A stretch of 56,775 bases of DNA from Alphaproteobacteria bacterium UBA1908. GTDB taxonomy: Bacteria > Pseudomonadota > Alphaproteobacteria > Caedimonadales > UBA1908. A program made the translations under genes and the position numbers. Below the pieces are notes generated by a model, which worked only from the letters and a program-made list of their open reading frames with translations, made no database searches and was not told the origin of the DNA. Positions 52,170 through 56,775 of the stretch are shown here, in pieces. Within the stretch, counting starts at the first letter, position 1. Every line of letters begins with the position of its first letter. The stretch covers positions 42,656 through 99,430 of the forward strand of contig DDGG01000009.1 of NCBI GenBank assembly GCA_002337525.1, written 5' to 3'.

Positions 52170-53594
52170 ATGTCACATTCTTCACTTATACAAAATTTTT
52201 GTACCCGTCTTGAAACTGAATCGATTGATTATGTTGATTTCCGTTTTACGGACTCCCTGGGGATCTGGCACCATATGACCTTTCATCGAGATGCTGTCAC
52301 TCCTTCTCTGCTGGAAGAAGGCATTATGTTTGACGGCTCTTCTATCAAAGGCTGGAAAAGTATTGAAGACTCTGACATGGTTCTGATGCCCGACCTGAAG
52401 ACGGCCTTGCGCGATCCCTTCTCGGAGTTTAAGACCCTCGTCGTATCCGGAGATGTCTTAACTCCTATTAATAAAACTGGATATAATCGTGACCCGAGAA
52501 CTATTGCCCGTAAAGCGGATCTTTATATGCGTGAGACAGGTATTGCAGACACAGCATATTTTGGCCCCGAGCCAGAATATTTTGTCTTTGATGAAGTACA
52601 TTTTGAATCTGAATCAACTTATGCGTTTTACCATTTAAATTCTCGTGAAAGTTCTTGCCTTAATAACCCCCTTTTCAGTCAGGTTTCTCCTCTTCGTTAT
52701 CATCAGGGGCACCGTCTGAATCACGGCAGTGGATACTGTCCTGTAAGCCCAGGAGACACTCTGGCGGACCTTAGAAGTGTCACCCTCGATAACCTTCGTC
52801 AATGCGGCATAAAAGTTTTAAAACATCATCATGAGGTAGCCCCTTCCCAACATGAACTTGGCTTTGAGTATGACACTTTGCTCAACATGGGTGACACACT
52901 TCAACTCTACAAATATATTGTCCATAATACGGCTCAACACTCAGGTAAATCCGCAACATTTATGCCCAAACCTATTGCAGGCGATAATGGATCCGGGATG
53001 CATGTTCACCAATCGTTGTGGAAAGATGGCATCCCCCTCTTTTATGGCAAGGAGTATAATAACCTATCCGAAACAGCTCTTCACTATATTGGTGGTATTT
53101 TAACACATGCAAAAGCTTTAAATGCTTTTACGAATCCCACAACCAATAGCTATAAACGCCTTGTTCCCGGATATGAAGCTCCGGTTTATTTAGCCTATTC
53201 TGCCCGGAATCGTTCTGCCGCCATTCGCATTCCTCATTCTGTTGGTGAGAAGGCAAAACGCATAGAAGTGCGTTTTCCGGATCCCATGGCAAACCCCTAT
53301 CTTGCCCTTTCAGCTATGTTAATGGCTGGGCTGGACGGGATTCAACGCCGTCTTGACCCTGGAAAAGCCATGGAAAAAAATCTTTACGAAGAAGAATCAA
53401 CAAGCCTTTCTCATATGTCAGAATCATTGACAGAAGCCCTTGCCTGCCTTGAAAAAGACCATGAATTCTTAACCGCTGGCAACGTTTTTGATCAAGACCA
53501 GATTAAAGCCTATATCGCTTTGAAACGAGACGAAGTTTCAGAAATTAACCTGGGACCAAGCCCGGCAGAATTCAAAAAATATTTTAGTTTCTAG
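52170..53594 (+). CDS. glnA: Glutamine synthetase type I
   Basis: GlnA makes glutamine from glutamate, ammonia and ATP. The 474-residue protein has IMFDGSSIKGWKSIEDSDMVLMPD, the metal-binding FGPEPEYFVFDE, NGSGMHVHQS, the glutamate flap NPTTNSYKRLVPGYEAP and RIEVRFPDP. Tyr406 lies where the adenylylated tyrosine is expected (KNLY), but the usual DLPPEE that follows is replaced by EEESTS, and the loop is about three residues shorter. The common upstream partner glnB is absent; a terminated patatin gene precedes it. Confidence 0.96.
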   Translation: MSHSSLIQNFCTRLETESIDYVDFRFTDSLGIWHHMTFHRDAVTPSLLEEGIMFDGSSIKGWKSIEDSDMVLMPDLKTALRDPFSEFKTLVVSGDVLTPINKTGYNRDPRTIARKADLYMRETGIADTAYFGPEPEYFVFDEVHFESESTYAFYHLNSRESSCLNNPLFSQVSPLRYHQGHRLNHGSGYCPVSPGDTLADLRSVTLDNLRQCGIKVLKHHHEVAPSQHELGFEYDTLLNMGDTLQLYKYIVHNTAQHSGKSATFMPKPIAGDNGSGMHVHQSLWKDGIPLFYGKEYNNLSETALHYIGGILTHAKALNAFTNPTTNSYKRLVPGYEAPVYLAYSARNRSAAIRIPHSVGEKAKRIEVRFPDPMANPYLALSAMLMAGLDGIQRRLDPGKAMEKNLYEEESTSLSHMSESLTEALACLEKDHEFLTAGNVFDQDQIKAYIALKRDEVSEINLGPSPAEFKKYFSF

Positions 53595-53634
53595 GTAAAC
53601 AGATGTTTTTTTATCTGACTTTGTAAAAACACTT

Positions 53635-53674
53635 TGCTTTATTTTTCCAACAAATAAGTGACAAAAATAAAGCA
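53635..53674. terminator. 12-bp inverted repeat between convergent genes
   Basis: TGCTTTATTTTT (53635-53646) is exactly inverted at 53663-53674 with a 16-base loop. It lies between glnA and the minus-strand monooxygenase remnant. The AT-rich arms give T-runs on both strands, so a bidirectional terminator is plausible. A smaller CAGAT/ATCTG hairpin lies at 53600-53617. Confidence 0.45.
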
Positions 53675-53683
53675 CTATAGTTC

Positions 53684-54214
53684 TTACCTTCTCATAAATT
53701 GGTGAACTAACCACGTTTTCAGGAATGGAACATAATGAATCATCTTAAAAATGCCAGTAAGAAATCCTTTAACAAAGGGATTCGTTGATGAAATAAGACG
53801 GCGCATTCTTTCCATAAAATCAGCTGTTATTCTAGCCTCTTTTTGTCTTGAGTTATTATATCCTGCAAAATGGCCTGTTTTAAACCTTTGAGCCAACTCA
53901 AAGGCATCTTGCATAGCCAGGTTCATCCCTCGCCCACCGAGGGGAGTGTGGATATGGGCAGCATCACCAGCCAGAAAAACATTTTTAACCTGAAAATGGT
54001 CAACTCTTCGAACGCCAACATTAAAAGTACTTTGAAGATTAATTTTTGAAATATTAATGTTTAGAGGAAAAGCCCTTAGGGCGTCTCTTTTACTGGAAAA
54101 AAATCGATGCACTTTATCAATAACACGCGGCATCTTCCCCTGACGAGCAAGCATAAGCGCAATCGTTAGCCCTGTTGGTCCCGCCCCAACGATAAGAATC
54201 TTTTTGTTTTTCAT
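53684..54214 (-). pseudogene. FAD-dependent monooxygenase with a large internal deletion
   Basis: The 176-residue product has both ends of a class A flavin monooxygenase (FAD_binding_3). The N-terminal dinucleotide loop is KKILIVGAGPTGLTIALMLARQG. Near residue 85 comes the FAD-ribityl motif VFLAGDAAHIHTPLGGRGMN with the following MQDAFELAQRF. In full-length relatives about 270 residues separate these motifs; here it is about 70, so roughly 200 residues containing the substrate domain are missing, in frame. The remnant is unlikely to be an active hydroxylase. The ATG at 54214 is chosen over a TTG seven codons earlier. Confidence 0.75.
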
Positions 54215-54298
54215 CAGGATAGCTTTCTCTATCAAGTGATAAATGATGACATCTTTAAAATCGTCTCTTTATAAAGAACAAAGAAAAATTCTTTAGCC

Positions 54299-55423
54299 TT
54301 ATCTACCTGTACGAACTTTCATCATTGCTCGGTTCACTTGGCGAGCAAAAGAAGCAGGAGCAGGAACATTGATAAAAATACGTTTCATGTTTTCTGCATC
54401 GGGGAAAATATTTTTATTCTGACGTATATCAGGCTTCACAAAAGACAAGGACTCCGAAACGGGATTTGCGAAGTAAGTCTTGTTTGTAAGACGAGCCATA
54501 ATATCAGGACGGATTAAAAAATTCAAAAAGCGATGAGCATTATCAGGATGAGGAGCATCCACGGGAATAGCAACACTATCAATCCACATAACCGAGCCTT
54601 CTTTTGGAATAAAGATCTCAATGTGGTCCATGTTCTTCTGTTCAGACAAAGCCTGTTTCGCCAAATATAAATCACCAATCCAGTGCATAGCCATACATAC
54701 ATTGCCCAACATTAAATCATCTGCAGATCTAACAGAATCCAGTCGTGATATATAGGGGCGCACATCCATAAGGGTAGCAGTGACTTTTTCCAGATCTTCT
54801 CGTTTATTGCTATCATGAGGTAGGCCCAGATACAGGTAAATTGGTAAGAAAATATCAGCGGCTTCTTCCAGCAACGTGACACCACAGGAAGAAATTTTTG
54901 TCATTTTATCCTTGTCAAGCAAAAGTGACCAACTATCAAGAGGAGTGTCCTTACCAAGACGCTCTTCAAGCTTTTCACGATTAACTCCCAATCCAACGAG
55001 TCCCCAAAGTAGGGGCAAAGCATATTTATTATCAGGATCAGATGTTGCAAGCTTCTCAAGAATAGTGGGATCAAGGCCTTTCATATTAGGAAGCTTGTCT
55101 TTATCCAGTGGTTTATAAAGGCCCGCGGGAACCTGGCGCGCAAGATAGGGGAACGCACTGGGTCCAACAACATCATAGCCCGTTTTACCTGCCAAAAGGC
55201 GTGCCTCAAGAACATCGTTACTATCATACACATCCAAATTGACACGAATTCCTGTTTCCTGCTCAAAGATTTTAAGAACATCTTCCGGAATCATTTGGAA
55301 CCAATGATAAACATTAAGGATAGGAGGTTCTTTGACTGAATTTTCTGCAAACAGAATTGAAACATTAAAGAATATTAAAAGAGCAAGAAATACGTATGAT
55401 AGCGATTGGATTTTGTTTCGCAT
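54299..55423 (-). CDS. Periplasmic polyamine-binding protein (PotD/PotF-like)
   Basis: This 374-residue protein is a substrate-binding component of a spermidine/putrescine ABC importer. A signal peptide covers about residues 1-25 (ends FAEN). The mature part begins ILNVYHWFQMIPEDVLKIFEQETGI, continues with YDVVGPSAFPYLARQ, PLLWGLVGLGVNR and MAMHWIGDLYLA, and ends with GSVMWIDSVAIPVDAPHPDNAHRFLNF. It appears intact. No ATPase or permease genes accompany it, so it is an orphan here. The ATG at 55423 has AGGGA 8 bases upstream. Confidence 0.88.
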   Translation of the reverse strand: MRNKIQSLSYVFLALLIFFNVSILFAENSVKEPPILNVYHWFQMIPEDVLKIFEQETGIRVNLDVYDSNDVLEARLLAGKTGYDVVGPSAFPYLARQVPAGLYKPLDKDKLPNMKGLDPTILEKLATSDPDNKYALPLLWGLVGLGVNREKLEERLGKDTPLDSWSLLLDKDKMTKISSCGVTLLEEAADIFLPIYLYLGLPHDSNKREDLEKVTATLMDVRPYISRLDSVRSADDLMLGNVCMAMHWIGDLYLAKQALSEQKNMDHIEIFIPKEGSVMWIDSVAIPVDAPHPDNAHRFLNFLIRPDIMARLTNKTYFANPVSESLSFVKPDIRQNKNIFPDAENMKRIFINVPAPASFARQVNRAMMKVRTGR

Positions 55424-55505
55424 TGTGCGTTCCCTACTCCTCAAAGAAGTAATAATAACGTAAGAACAGTTTTTTCCAAAGGGCAAAATCCAGGTCTTAC
55501 TGACA

Positions 55506-56775
55506 CTAAGGTGTTATCACAACTTGAATTTGAGCCGCCAAATCATCTACTGTATCAATTGGTTGGGTTGCAGAAACTGACAAGCCTTCGAGGGTTATAA
55601 CGCCCCCTGTTTGAGCTCCAACAGAAAAATCAAGAACCACGTCTGTTCCATCATCTGTGACTTGCAGTTCCCCTGAAGATTCCAGGTTTTTTAAATCATC
55701 AAGCGTTAATGTGCCGCTACTATCCGTATCAATAACATCTTCAAGTTCCAGAACTTGACTCGTTGAAAAATTATTAAGAGTTACATTTCCAAAATTAGTC
55801 AGTGTTCCTCCTCCATTGGAAACTTGAATAGAATGGGGAATTGCCGTAACGCCAATGCCAAGATCAGTACTGTCTTCATCAAAAACAAGATAGGTTGCTT
55901 CTTCTGTCGTATGATTTACCTCTGCATCATTGACGGTATCTTCCTCCACAAAAATATCCTGAGAAGTCCCGGAAGACCCTCTGCCACGTAAAGCTGCCGC
56001 ATTAGGCCCGTCGTAACTAGCAAGCGTTCCAATAAAGACTGAACTACCTCCATTATAAACTTGGTCGTAAATAACAGAAAATGTACTATCCCTCACACTG
56101 TCACTTGTGATTCCGGCCTCAAAGAGAGTTGAGCCCCAACTTCCTGTTGTTTCTTCAATCGCGATATAGCCGACAGTTTCTTGATTCACAACATCTGCAT
56201 TTTGAGCGCTCTCATCAGGTTCCAGAGCAAATCTGACCTCATCTTGCGTTGTATCACGTTGACGCGTCTTGAAATATCCTACATTATTGGCATCGGTCTG
56301 GATATTCGTCAGGACGACAGGCGCCACAGAAAAATCATGATTAAAGGAAAGTGTTTCAAATCCGGAATCCCGGGTCACCTGATTTGTATCAAAAGTTCCT
56401 ACTTCAAAAAGAGTTCCATCAGGCAATTGCCACTTCCCTGCCTCCATCACAATATAATTAATGGTCTCTGTTGTATGAATGCCATCCATATTATCAGCTT
56501 CTTCAAGGTTAAACTGAAATGAGGTTGAGGTTACATTCCTTACTCTTGCAACAGCAGTATCAGGACCGTTTGTGGTTGAGAGAAAAGCAAAAACAACAGG
56601 ATTTGTATAACTTTCCGTAAAATTAATTGTTTGAATATTATGATCCGCAGTAACACTGCCAACAGTTGCTTCAAATTGATTTTGCACATTAATTTGAAAA
56701 TTCTCTGTATATGTCGCACCTTGAGAATCTTCTACTTCAACGGTAATTGAATGCTGGTTTGCCGTTTCATTATCC
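55506..56775 (-). CDS. Large surface/secreted repeat protein, C-terminal part
   Basis: The frame is open through the right edge, so only the last 422 residues are present. The first about 30 resemble the end of a cadherin-like repeat (SITVEVEDSQGATYTENFQINV). Three tandem units of about 90 residues follow at 56675-56409, 56408-56124 and 56123-55872. Each starts FE(A/V)G and has a P-V-V strand, a variable acidic D/E-rich loop, and an ET.NY.V.E-like end. They resemble H-type-lectin-like repeats. The last 90 residues (LELEDVIDTDSSGTLTLDDL, ITLEGLSVSA) look like a type I secretion C-terminal signal. It has very few Cys or Lys, typical of RTX-like adhesins. Confidence 0.65.
   Translation of the reverse strand, partial: DNETANQHSITVEVEDSQGATYTENFQINVQNQFEATVGSVTADHNIQTINFTESYTNPVVFAFLSTTNGPDTAVARVRNVTSTSFQFNLEEADNMDGIHTTETINYIVMEAGKWQLPDGTLFEVGTFDTNQVTRDSGFETLSFNHDFSVAPVVLTNIQTDANNVGYFKTRQRDTTQDEVRFALEPDESAQNADVVNQETVGYIAIEETTGSWGSTLFEAGITSDSVRDSTFSVIYDQVYNGGSSVFIGTLASYDGPNAAALRGRGSSGTSQDIFVEEDTVNDAEVNHTTEEATYLVFDEDSTDLGIGVTAIPHSIQVSNGGGTLTNFGNVTLNNFSTSQVLELEDVIDTDSSGTLTLDDLKNLESSGELQVTDDGTDVVLDFSVGAQTGGVITLEGLSVSATQPIDTVDDLAAQIQVVITP

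Noticed and set aside
1..56775. CRISPR array, insertion sequence or prophage
   Set aside because: No regularly spaced repeats, transposase, integrase or phage structural genes were seen in any frame.

Overview
The window reads as a chromosomal segment of a low-GC alphaproteobacterium. The main evidence is gene order. The blocks ruvC-ruvA-ruvB-ybgC-tolQ-tolR-tolA-tolB-pal, pepA-holC-ndk, DUF2066-pgsA-like-AI-2E-hdaA and pstS-pstC-pstA-pstB-phoU are typical of that class, as are the IhfA, UbiE, YebC and RlmE sequences. The low GC, several orphan secreted proteins, a Sel1-repeat protein and a patatin suggest a host-associated lineage (Holosporales-like or Rickettsiales-like). That placement is inference. 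No rRNA, tRNA, CRISPR array or intact insertion sequence was seen.

Left part (1-15.8 kb), almost all on the minus strand: the 5' part of ubiE, ihfA, a secreted orphan (plus strand), an AmpD/AmiD-type amidase, tilS, cpoB, glmM, ftsH, hdaA, an AI-2E permease, a CDP-alcohol phosphatidyltransferase, a DUF2066 protein, ndk, holC, pepA and a basic secreted orphan. The set covers cell-wall precursor synthesis and recycling, membrane proteolysis, replication control and nucleotide metabolism.

Middle part (15.9-23.7 kb), plus strand: rpmG, yebC, ruvCAB, ybgC and the Tol-Pal envelope operon, closed by a strong terminator after pal. cpoB and tilS, which in many relatives follow pal, sit 19 kb away beside glmM and ftsH. 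The canonical cluster is therefore split.

Accessory stretch (23.7-29 kb): a very AT-rich pair of orphan genes, acs, and a divergent methyltransferase-like gene. The second orphan carries the landmarks of a DUF4917/SIR2-like NAD-binding domain (GNG, NYD, LHG, GCSF..DEH) fused to an N-terminal nine-cysteine zinc-ribbon-like segment. This is the best candidate for an undescribed system, possibly an NAD-depleting defence or toxin protein.

Right part (29-56.8 kb): the phosphate-uptake operon without phoR or phoB, mutS, a CHASE-PAS-PAS histidine kinase, a candidate 36-residue protein, rlmE and ppx/gppA, an alpha/beta hydrolase, and a Sel1 protein. Next come a decayed DUF2256 gene beside an intact DUF2805 gene, an ABC-F ATPase, and a flagellar csrA-(chaperone?)-fliO-fliP run. 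Last are uvrC, a DhnA-type aldolase, a patatin, glnA, an internally deleted FAD monooxygenase, an orphan polyamine-binding protein and the C-terminal part of a large type I-secreted repeat protein with three lectin-like units.
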